Positions 53,359 through 61,256 of a stretch of 64,000 bases of DNA are shown here, piece by piece. The notes under the pieces are model-generated. The model saw nothing but the letters and a program-made list of their open reading frames with translations, was not told where the DNA came from and did not search any database. The DNA comes from Salipiger sp. CCB-MM3 (lineage in GTDB: Bacteria > Pseudomonadota > Alphaproteobacteria > Rhodobacterales > Rhodobacteraceae). The position numbers and the translations under genes were made by a program. The stretch is taken from contig NZ_CP014596.1 of assembly GCF_001687105.1 (NCBI RefSeq), positions 613,501-677,500 of the forward strand. The letters are read 5' to 3'. The stretch's first letter is position 1. The number at the start of each line of letters is the position of its first letter.

Positions 53359-53970
53359 ATGCGCTGCTTCCTCGCGCTGCCGCTGCCGGAGGCGCTGATC
53401 GCGCCGCTCTTGGCGGTGCAGGGCGCGGTGCCGGTGGGGCGCGCCGTGCCCGAGGAGAACCTGCATGTGACGCTGGCCTTCCTTGGGGAGGTCGCGGAGG
53501 CGGATCTGCGGGAGCTGGATCTGGAGCTTGGCGGGGCCGCCTTGCCGGGCTGTTTCTTGCAGGTGGCGGGGCTGGAGAGCTTCGGCGGGCGGGCGCCCAA
53601 GCTGCTAGCGGCGGCGCTGCGGCCAGACCTGGGGCTGCTGGCGTTGCAGGCCCGCGTGGCCCGCGCCTGCCGGTCGGCGGGGATCGAACTGGAGCGGCGG
53701 CGGTTTCGCCCGCATGTGACCCTGCTGCGCTTCGGCGCGGGTCTGCGCGGCGATGGGATCGCGCGGCTTGAACGGGCGGTGGCCGGGCTTGCAGGGCTGA
53801 CCGCAGGTGCGGAGACCGGGGCGAAGACCGGGGCGGAGGCGGCAGAGGAGCTGCGGCTCGTCGCCTCGACGCTGACGCCCGAGGGGGCGCTTTACGAGAC
53901 ATTGGCGGCTTACCCGCTGCCACCGCCTTCCGGCGCCGCCGGGAGCGGGGAGGAGAGGTCTGGCCTGTGA
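53359..53970 (+). CDS. thpR: RNA 2',3'-cyclic phosphodiesterase (2'-5' RNA ligase family)
   Basis: A 203-residue 2H phosphoesterase that opens 2',3'-cyclic phosphates on RNA ends. It begins MRCFLALPLPEALIAPLLAV. The two catalytic HxT motifs are HVTLAFLG (His36, Thr38) and HVTLLRFG (His119, Thr121). The C-terminal third contains a Thr/Gly/Ala/Glu-rich stretch (TAGAETGAKTGAEAAEE) that looks like a short internal repeat. The gene starts at the base after the livF stop, so it is translationally linked to the transporter, an unexpected partner. Confidence 0.9.
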   Translation: MRCFLALPLPEALIAPLLAVQGAVPVGRAVPEENLHVTLAFLGEVAEADLRELDLELGGAALPGCFLQVAGLESFGGRAPKLLAAALRPDLGLLALQARVARACRSAGIELERRRFRPHVTLLRFGAGLRGDGIARLERAVAGLAGLTAGAETGAKTGAEAAEELRLVASTLTPEGALYETLAAYPLPPPSGAAGSGEERSGL

Positions 53971-54009
53971 GCTTTGGCCTGTGAGCTTTGGCCTGTGAGC
54001 TTTGGGCTT
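53968..54009 (+). repeat. 14-bp tandem repeat at the thpR stop codon
   Basis: TGAGCTTTGGCCTG occurs at 53968-53981 and 53982-53995, with a degenerate third copy at 53996-54009. The first TGA is the thpR stop. The array fills most of the gap to the next gene. Confidence 0.8.
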
Positions 54010-54025
54010 TGAGAAGGAGGCTCGG

Positions 54026-55246
54026 ATGAGCAGTTATTACGACGATCTGGAGACCCGCAGCGCCGAGGCGCGCGCCGCCGCTCTGGGTGAGGCGCTGCCG
54101 GAGCAGATCGCCCGTGCGCAGGCGCTGCCGGGGTATGCGGAGCTTCTGGCCGGTGTCGATGCGGCAAGCATCACCAGCCGCGCGGCGCTGGCCCGCCTGC
54201 CGGTGCTGCGCAAATCCGATCTTGGCAAGGCGCAGGCCGGGGCGGCCCCTTTCGGCGGCTTCACCACGCGGCCCGCCTCGGGGTTTGCGCATGTGTTCCA
54301 GTCGCCGGGTCCGATCTATGAGCCGGGCGGGGTGGACCATGACTGGTGGCGGCTGGGGCGCTTCCTGCATGCCGCCGGGATCGGCAGCGGCGACATCGTG
54401 CAAAACTGCTTTGGCTATCACCTGACGCCCGCCGGGATGATCTTTGAAAGCGGCGCGCGGGCGGTGGCGGCGGCGGTGCTGCCCGCCGGGACCGGCCAGA
54501 CCGAGCTGCAGGTGCGGGCGGCTGCCGATGTCGGCGTCACCGCTTATGCCGGCACGCCCGATTATCTCAAGGTGATCCTCGAGAAGGCCGATGCGCTGGG
54601 GGTGGAGCTGGCGATCACCAAGGCGGCGGTCTCGGGCGGGGCGCTGTTCCCCTCGCTGCGGGCGTTCTACGCCGAGCGCGGCATTTCTTGCCTGCAGTGC
54701 TATGCCACCGCCGATCTGGGAATGATCGCCTATGAGAGCCCGAGCATGGAGGGCATGGTGGTGGACGAGCGGGTGATCGTCGAGATTGTCACGCCCGGCA
54801 CTGGCGACCCGGTGCCCGACGGCGAGGTCGGCGAGGTGGTGGTGACCACGCTCAACCCCGATTACCCGCTGACCCGCTTCGCCACCGGCGACATGTCGGC
54901 GGTGCTGCCGGGGGTCAGCCCCTGCGGGCGCAGCAATATGCGCATCAAGGGCTGGATGGGCCGGGCCGATCAGACCACCAAGATCAAGGGCATGTTCGTG
55001 CGCCCCGAGCAGGTGGCGGCGCTGGTGGCGCGCCATGCCGAGATCGACCGCGCCCGCGTGGTGGCCAGCCGCGAGGGCGAGATGGACGTGATGATCGTGC
55101 GGATCGAAACCGCATCGGGCGATGCCGGGGCCTTCGAGGGCAGCGTGGCCGAGGTGCTGAAGCTCAAGGGCAAGGTCGAGCTCGTGGCGCCGGGGGCGCT
55201 GCCGCGCGACGGTGTGGTGATCGAGGACACCCGCAGCTACGAGTGA
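54026..55246 (+). CDS. phenylacetate-CoA ligase-like (PaaK family) protein
   Basis: A 406-residue adenylate-forming protein of the PaaK family. ATG 54026 has AAGGAGG upstream, giving MSSYYDDLETRSAEARAAAL. Family features include LPVLRKSDLGKAQAGAAPFGG, CFGYHLTPAGMIFESGA and the C-terminal FATGDMSAVLP followed by GRADQTTKIKGMFVRPEQV with the catalytic-type lysine. The usual phosphate loop (S-S-G-T-T-G) near residue 90 is replaced by HVFQSPGPIYEPGG, as in a subgroup found beside Liv transporters. It is the last gene of the operon; activation of an imported aromatic acid is the likely role. Confidence 0.87.
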   Translation: MSSYYDDLETRSAEARAAALGEALPEQIARAQALPGYAELLAGVDAASITSRAALARLPVLRKSDLGKAQAGAAPFGGFTTRPASGFAHVFQSPGPIYEPGGVDHDWWRLGRFLHAAGIGSGDIVQNCFGYHLTPAGMIFESGARAVAAAVLPAGTGQTELQVRAAADVGVTAYAGTPDYLKVILEKADALGVELAITKAAVSGGALFPSLRAFYAERGISCLQCYATADLGMIAYESPSMEGMVVDERVIVEIVTPGTGDPVPDGEVGEVVVTTLNPDYPLTRFATGDMSAVLPGVSPCGRSNMRIKGWMGRADQTTKIKGMFVRPEQVAALVARHAEIDRARVVASREGEMDVMIVRIETASGDAGAFEGSVAEVLKLKGKVELVAPGALPRDGVVIEDTRSYE

Positions 55247-55253
55247 GCCGGCC

Positions 55254-56447
55254 TCAGCGCAGCAACGCGGAGTAGAGCAGCAGCCCCCAAGGCTCGAGCG
55301 CTTTGTGGACCTGCGCCCAAGCGGTGCCAAAGGTGATCGGATCGAGCCGCGCCGCCTGCGCGATCTGCGCAAGGCTGCGGCGCCCGTCGATTGCCGCGAG
55401 CGCGGCGGCGGTGCCTTTGGGCAGGGTCAGCGTGGTCTCCACACCGCCCAGTTTCACCGGCAGGGGGCGTCCCTGTGCCACGGCCTTGGCCAGCGGCGCG
55501 CGCTGCACGCCGCGCAGATGCGGCACGAGGCTGCGGTTCGAGGGCGTCGCGCGGGTCTCTTCCGCGCTGTCGGGCACCGCATAGGCGGTGTGCATGCGGA
55601 TCGTGCCGCGCAGCTTTTCCGCCAGCGCCATCTGCGTTGCGGCGGGCATGCCCTCGGGGACCTCGGTGATCTGCGCCAGATCGTAGAGCGCCGGCGTGGT
55701 GAACCCGGCGAGGCGCCAGCCGGTAGCAGCAAGTGTTTCCAGAAGCTCGGGCACCGAATAGCTGCGGTCCTGCCCGTGCAGCAGAAGGTCGTAAAACCCC
55801 GCGTCCGAGGCGTGGTGATCTCCAAGGTTACGGTTGGCGGCGAAGGGATGGCCCTCGGGCAGTTCAGCGACGATGCGCTGAGCGCGGGCCAGACGCTCCT
55901 TCGGGGCCAGGCCGTCGAAGAGCGCGCCAAAAGCCTCCTGCAGCGGGTAGACGCCGGAGCGGCCATAGGGCGCGTAGACCATGAAACCGAGGCCGCCGCC
56001 GGGGGCGAGCGCGGCGCGCAGCGCGGCAAAGCCAGCTTGCGGGTCGGGCAAATGGTGCAGCACGCCGCAGCAGTCGATATAGTCGAACCGGCCATAGTCG
56101 GGGGCATCGAGCAGGCTGGCGGTGTGGAAGCTGATGCCCTTGAGGCCGCGCCGCCTCGCGCGCGCCTCGGCGACGGCGCGCGAGGCGACCGACAGATCGA
56201 GATAGGTGATCTCATATGGCTTGCCGGCCTTGCTCAGCAGGGTGGCGAGCTGGATCAGCCCGTCGCCCGTGCCGCCGCCGGCGACCAGCACGCGTAGCGG
56301 CTGCGACCAGTCGCGGCAGCCGCGCCAGAGCCAGTGGTCCATCTCCAGCGGATGCGAGGGCGAGCCGGTGATCAGCCGCTTGTCCTCATCGGCAGGGTCG
56401 CGTTCGGGGTAGGGGTAGCTTTCGTACTGCTCTTTGACCGTGACCAT
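55254..56447 (-). CDS. class I SAM-dependent methyltransferase
   Basis: A 397-residue protein. The N-terminal 60 residues include VKEQYESYPYPERDP and SHPLEMDHWLWRG. The methyltransferase domain has motif I VLVAGGGTGDGLIQLA, then ITYLDLSVASRAVAEARARR, and FDYIDCCGVLHHLPDP. The C-terminal part of about 130 residues (TLTLPKGTAAALAAIDGRRSL) is a separate helical region, seen in related methyltransferases of alphaproteobacteria. ATG 56447 is chosen because GGGAGCAGGG precedes it and MVTVKEQYE is the conserved start. Substrate unknown. It converges on the PaaK-like gene with a seven-base gap. Confidence 0.86.
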   Translation of the reverse strand: MVTVKEQYESYPYPERDPADEDKRLITGSPSHPLEMDHWLWRGCRDWSQPLRVLVAGGGTGDGLIQLATLLSKAGKPYEITYLDLSVASRAVAEARARRRGLKGISFHTASLLDAPDYGRFDYIDCCGVLHHLPDPQAGFAALRAALAPGGGLGFMVYAPYGRSGVYPLQEAFGALFDGLAPKERLARAQRIVAELPEGHPFAANRNLGDHHASDAGFYDLLLHGQDRSYSVPELLETLAATGWRLAGFTTPALYDLAQITEVPEGMPAATQMALAEKLRGTIRMHTAYAVPDSAEETRATPSNRSLVPHLRGVQRAPLAKAVAQGRPLPVKLGGVETTLTLPKGTAAALAAIDGRRSLAQIAQAARLDPITFGTAWAQVHKALEPWGLLLYSALLR

Positions 56448-56508
56448 CCCTGCTCCCTTCCGGCGTTTCGGGGGAAGTTCTGGCATGCGGGCCGGGAAAG
56501 GCCAAGCC

Positions 56509-56811
56509 TCAGCGCGGCTTGCGGGCGATCTCGAATTTCGTCTCCAGCAGCGCCATCTCGCGGATCAGCCTGCGGCGTTCGTCGCGGTCGGCGGTCTCGC
56601 GCAGCTCGTCGCGCAGCGCCGCGATCTGGCGGCGGAGCGCCACCGCCTCGGGCACCGCGCCATTGTCCTTGAGGATGCGAGTCATCACCGCGTTCTCGGG
56701 ATCGTCGCAGGCGGGCAGGGGCTTGCCAGCGCCCGGCAGATTGTCGAAGGCGCCCTCGGCGTCGGCCTTGGCGATGCGGGCGTTGATCAGGTCGATGAGC
56801 GGATGGTCCAT
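56509..56811 (-). CDS. DUF1992 (DnaJ homologue subfamily C 28-like) protein
   Basis: A 100-residue protein that is essentially one DUF1992 domain. It starts DHPLIDLINARIAKADAEGAFDNLPGAGKPL, with the family's hallmark G-x-F-D-N-L-x-G-x-G-K-P-L. A helical charged part follows (AVALRRQIAALRDELRETADRDERRRLI) that ends at ARKPR. Despite the family name there is no J domain. Function unknown; the family is widespread in bacteria. It lies upstream of the methyltransferase, 61 bp away and in the same direction. Confidence 0.88.
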   Translation of the reverse strand: MDHPLIDLINARIAKADAEGAFDNLPGAGKPLPACDDPENAVMTRILKDNGAVPEAVALRRQIAALRDELRETADRDERRRLIREMALLETKFEIARKPR

Positions 56812-56907
56812 GGCGCGGCCTGCTGTTGCGAAGGCTTCAGTCTAGCCCGGCGCGGGCGGCTCGGGAAGAGGAGGGGGCGCTGCCCCCTCGCCGCTGCGCG
56901 GCTCACC

Positions 56908-56969
56908 CCCGGGTGTATTTTCAAAGAGAAGAAGCGGGGTGTCTTCTTCTCTTTGAAAATACGCCCGGG
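56908..56969. repeat. large inverted repeat made of two dispersed elements
   Basis: Two copies of the GTATTTTCAAAGAGAAGAAG element face each other (56908-56934 and 56943-56969). They form 27-base arms with one mismatch and an eight-base loop, and the ends are CCCGGG. Flanking GC palindromes (GGGGGCGCTGCCCCC near 56874 and GGGGGGCTGCCCCCC near 56975) extend the structure. It lies downstream of the aminotransferase and upstream of the DUF1992 gene and may terminate the former. Confidence 0.85.
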
Positions 56970-57016
56970 GGGTACGGGGGGCTGCCCCCCCGTATAGGCT
57001 GCGGTATGGGCGGCGC

Positions 57017-58141
57017 TCAGAGCACCTCGCCGAGCACCGTCTCGAGGCGCGCCACGGTGCCGTCCACGTCTTTCAGCTTGTCGAGACCGAAGAGACCAAG
57101 GCGGAAGGTCGAGAAGCCCGCGGGCTCATCCACCTGCAGCGGCACGCCGGAAGCGATCTGCGTGCCCTTCTCGGCGAAGGCGCGGCCGCTCTTCACCTCG
57201 GGGTCGGTGGTGTAGCTGACCACCACGCCCGGCGCGCCATAGCCTTCGGCGGCGACCGAGGTCACGCCCTTGGAGGCCAGAAGCTCGCGCACCCGGCGGC
57301 CCAACTCGAACTGCGCGGCTTTGGCTTCGGCAAAGCCGAACGCGCGGGTCTCGGCCATGGCGTCGCGGAACATGCGCAGCCCGTCGGTGGGCATGGTGGC
57401 GTGATAGGCGTGGCCGCCCGCCTCATAGGCGGCGGTGATGTCGCGCCATTTCTTCAGATCGAGCGCGAAGCTGTCGGAGGTGGTCTCGTCCAGCCGGTCG
57501 AGCGCGCGCTGCGACATCATCACGAGGCCCGCGCAGGGGGTGGAGCTCCAACCTTTCTGCGGTGCCGAGAGCAGCACGTCGACGCCGGTCGCCTGCATGT
57601 CGACCCAGGCGCAGCCCGAGGCGATGCAGTCGAGCACCATCAGCGCGCCGACTTCATGCGCCGCGCTCGCCAGCGCGGTGACATAATCGTCGGGCAGGAT
57701 GATGCCCGCGGCGGTTTCCACATGCGGCGCGAAGACGATGTCCGGCTGCTCTTCGCGGATCTTCGCGGTGACCTCTTCGATCGGGGCGGGGGCGAAGGGC
57801 ACCTCGAGGCCGTTGCCGGTGGGCCGGGCCTTCATCACGGTGACCTCGCCGCCGAAGCCGCCGGTTTCGAAAATCTGGCTCCAGCGGAAGGAGAACCAGC
57901 CGTTGCGCACCACCAGCGCCTTGGCGCCACGGCCGAACTGGCGGGCCACTGCCTCCATGCCGTAGGTGCCGCCGCCGGGCACAACGGCGACGCCGCTGGC
58001 GCCATAGACCTCGCGCAGGCCCGCGGAAATGTCGCGCATCACCTCCTGAAAGGCCGCGGACATGTGGTTGAGCGAGCGGTCCGTGAAGACCACCGAGAAT
58101 TCATCGAGACCGCTTGGGTCCACATCCTTGCGCAGCGCCAT
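57017..58141 (-). CDS. class V aminotransferase
   Basis: A 374-residue PLP-dependent enzyme of aminotransferase class V (serine-pyruvate/alanine-glyoxylate aminotransferase-like). The cofactor-binding segments are VVPGGGTYGMEAVARQF, the Asp in LMVLDCIASGCAW, and the Schiff-base lysine in SAPQKGWSSTP (about Lys196). The C-terminal FSTFRLGLFGLDKL is typical. ATG 58141 is chosen because AAGGAG lies seven bases upstream; ATG 58147 lies only one base from it. The donor and acceptor are not evident. It is near two Lrp/AsnC genes and ilvC, suggesting amino-acid metabolism. Confidence 0.87.
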   Translation of the reverse strand: MALRKDVDPSGLDEFSVVFTDRSLNHMSAAFQEVMRDISAGLREVYGASGVAVVPGGGTYGMEAVARQFGRGAKALVVRNGWFSFRWSQIFETGGFGGEVTVMKARPTGNGLEVPFAPAPIEEVTAKIREEQPDIVFAPHVETAAGIILPDDYVTALASAAHEVGALMVLDCIASGCAWVDMQATGVDVLLSAPQKGWSSTPCAGLVMMSQRALDRLDETTSDSFALDLKKWRDITAAYEAGGHAYHATMPTDGLRMFRDAMAETRAFGFAEAKAAQFELGRRVRELLASKGVTSVAAEGYGAPGVVVSYTTDPEVKSGRAFAEKGTQIASGVPLQVDEPAGFSTFRLGLFGLDKLKDVDGTVARLETVLGEVL

Positions 58142-58234
58142 TGGCATACTCCTTTGCTGTTGCACAGGGGGTTAGCGCGTTGCGCCGGGATTGGCAAAAC
58201 CTCCGATGGTCGCGATCACGCTATGGGGAGCACG

Positions 58235-58711
58235 TCAGAGCGGGCCGGAAAGCGGACCGGAAAGCGGGCCGGGCCGGCGCTCTTCGCTCAGCACGACGTT
58301 GGCCTCCACATGGCCGACGCCGGGCAGGGTCATGATGCGCCGCCGCAGCACCCGTTCGAAATCCGGCAGGTCGCGGGCGATCACGCGCAGTCGGTAGTCG
58401 AAGGCACCCAGCACATGCTCGACGATCTGCACCTCGGGGATGGCGGACACGGCGCGCTCGAAATCTTCGAGGCTGACCCGCCCCTTGGTGGCAAGTTTCA
58501 CGCCCAGAAAGACGGTGACGCCGAACCCCAGCGCTTCGAGGTCGAGGTCGAGCCGCGGCTTGCGGAACACGCCCGCGTCGCGCAACCGCTGGATGCGGCG
58601 CCAGCAGGCGGGCTGCGAGAGGCCGAGCTTGCGACCCAAGGCGCCGGCGCTGGCGCTGGCATCCTCGGCCAGCGCGCGCACGAGGGCGCGGTCGATGTCG
58701 TCGAGGTCCAT
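58235..58711 (-). CDS. Lrp/AsnC-family transcriptional regulator (second of pair)
   Basis: A 158-residue Lrp/AsnC regulator. The N-terminal helix-turn-helix is LDDIDRALVRALAEDASASA then GALGRKLGLSQPACWRRIQRLRDAGVF. The C-terminal RAM domain carries VSLEDFERAVSAIPEVQIVEHVLGAFDYRLRVIARDL. The tail ends in a PLSG triplicate (GPLSGPLSGPL), a small in-frame repeat. ATG 58711 is used; the frame extends upstream into the other gene without support. It is 16 bp downstream of the first Lrp gene, forming a bicistronic unit. Confidence 0.92.
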   Translation of the reverse strand: MDLDDIDRALVRALAEDASASAGALGRKLGLSQPACWRRIQRLRDAGVFRKPRLDLDLEALGFGVTVFLGVKLATKGRVSLEDFERAVSAIPEVQIVEHVLGAFDYRLRVIARDLPDFERVLRRRIMTLPGVGHVEANVVLSEERRPGPLSGPLSGPL

Positions 58712-58727
58712 CACGCGGTCTCCGGTC

Positions 58728-59183
58728 TCATAGGGGCACCGTCTCGTCCGAGCGCACCAATGCCACATGCATCAGCGCCTCGATGTCGGAGATATGCGGC
58801 AGCGGCAGGATTTGCCCGCGGTAGAGCTGTTGGTAATGCGCGAGGTCACGGGCGATCACCGCGAGCCGCACATCGATGGAGCCGAGGAAGGTCTGGATCT
58901 CGATCACCTCGGGCACCTTGCGGGCGGCGTCGATGAACTCGTCAAAGGCGCGCGGCGCGGTTTTGTCGAGGGTCACCCGCAACGACACTTCCAATTCATA
59001 GCCAAGCGCGGGCCAGTGAATCACCCCGCGGGTGCCGCGCAGCACGCCTTTCTCGCGCATGGCGGCGAGTCGCCGCGCCAGCGTCGAGGCGGTGACGCCC
59101 GCGCGTTCGGCCAGTTCGGCGCCGGGCAGGTCCGGTGCGGCCTGAAACTGGCGCAGGATGCGCCTGTCGGTATCATCAAGCAT
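58728..59183 (-). CDS. Lrp/AsnC-family transcriptional regulator (first of pair)
   Basis: A 151-residue Lrp/AsnC regulator. The helix-turn-helix is LDDTDRRILRQFQAAPDLPGAELAERAGVTASTLARRLAAMREKGV and the RAM domain includes EFIDAARKVPEVIEIQTFLGSIDVRLAVIARDL. It shares the same layout as the second gene but differs widely in sequence, so this is an old duplication or a functional pair that may form heteromers. It is divergent from ilvC, with a 19-bp perfect palindrome 16 bp upstream of its start. Control of branched-chain amino acid synthesis is a reasonable inference. Confidence 0.92.
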   Translation of the reverse strand: MLDDTDRRILRQFQAAPDLPGAELAERAGVTASTLARRLAAMREKGVLRGTRGVIHWPALGYELEVSLRVTLDKTAPRAFDEFIDAARKVPEVIEIQTFLGSIDVRLAVIARDLAHYQQLYRGQILPLPHISDIEALMHVALVRSDETVPL

Positions 59184-59199
59184 GATTTCGCCGTTAATC

Positions 59200-60359
<1,160 letters not shown>

Positions 60360-60386
60360 TCGGAGCTTTCCTCCGGACAGACGAAA

Positions 60387-60411
60387 GGCGCGGGACATCC
60401 CGCGCCTTTTT
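60387..60411 (+). terminator. rho-independent terminator of ilvC
   Basis: GGCGCGGG (60387-60394), a short loop and CCCGCGCC (60399-60406), followed by TTTTT. It is 28 bp past the ilvC stop. Confidence 0.9.
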
Positions 60412-60479
60412 CATTTTGGCGAGTGCCGGACCGGCTTGCGCTCCGCGGCGGTCCGCCTGTTCCCGAGCGGGCAAGCGCC

Positions 60480-60644
60480 TCAGTCAGTCTTCTTCGACTC
60501 GTTCTGCGCTTTCATCCGCGCCAGAAGCTCTGCCTTGCTGGCTTTGCCGCCGGTGCCGGCCTTGCCTTCACGCTTGAGGTCTTCGGCCTTGAATTTGGGC
60601 TTGTTCGAGCCCGGGCGCGCGCCGCCCATCTTGCTGTAATCCAT
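60480..60644 (-). CDS. small basic hypothetical protein
   Basis: A 54-residue, Lys/Gly-rich protein. From ATG 60644 it reads MDYSKMGGARPGSNKPKFKA and continues with EDLKREGKAGTGGKASKAEL, ending ARMKAQNESKKTD. AAGGA precedes the start by eight bases; the upstream extension of eight residues (MAAGKDRV) is less likely. It is disordered in appearance, with no cysteine. Possibly nucleic-acid binding from its charge (inference). It is convergent with ilvC. Confidence 0.6.
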   Translation of the reverse strand: MDYSKMGGARPGSNKPKFKAEDLKREGKAGTGGKASKAELLARMKAQNESKKTD

Positions 60645-61256
60645 GACCCGATCCTTTCCGGCTGCCATGACGATGCTGTGGATGGCGTCACATGCCCGAA
60701 AGCCAGCCTTACAGCAAGCGCCATGTTCGGCGTGCCGGTAGAGAGATATCGGCGGGTATTGAGTTGGCGGGGGAGAAAAAGGGGCACAAACGGCGGCGAT
60801 GGATTTTCTCTATATCACCTGTTGCGTTTAAATTGAGAAGCCGGGTTTGCCGAATTGAAGTTCAACCAATAGTAGATTTCCTGCCCAAGTTTTCTGGCGT
60901 TTATATTCGGTCACGCGTGTTGACCTTTTTGAGGGTGAGTTGCTCTTGGCGCTAACATCTCTGGGTTGTTTTTGCGGCTACAGTGTAAGTTTATTCACTG
61001 AGTCAGTGCCTAAATCTTTCAGAATTCCCACCTTAAGATGCTGATAAGGCTCAGAATACCATCTGTTGACACAATTTGTTTTTGTTTCTAGGCTTCCAAT
61101 AAGTATTTCTTAATTTCCATTTTTCGCCTGGGAGAGAGTTTCTTTAAAATCTCTGTTCGGTTTTGCATTGTCCGGATTTTCCCGGGTCTGTTTTTTTAAG
61201 TTATAGATTCAAAAGAAATTTCGCTCTCTGGCCGCCCAAGGTGCCGGAGCATTATC
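60645..61256. other. AT-rich 612-bp non-coding region before the large secreted protein
   Basis: No convincing gene on either strand. The open frames here have no ribosome-binding site and unlikely composition. From about 60810 the base composition drops sharply in GC compared with all flanking genes. The rest probably carries the promoter and long 5' leader of the gene at 61257. Confidence 0.7.
61066..61094 (+). promoter_or_regulatory. candidate sigma-70 promoter of the large secreted protein gene
   Basis: TTGACA at 61066-61071 is a consensus -35, followed after 17 bases by TAGGCT, a weak -10. It would give a leader of about 155 bases before ATG 61257. Confidence 0.4.
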
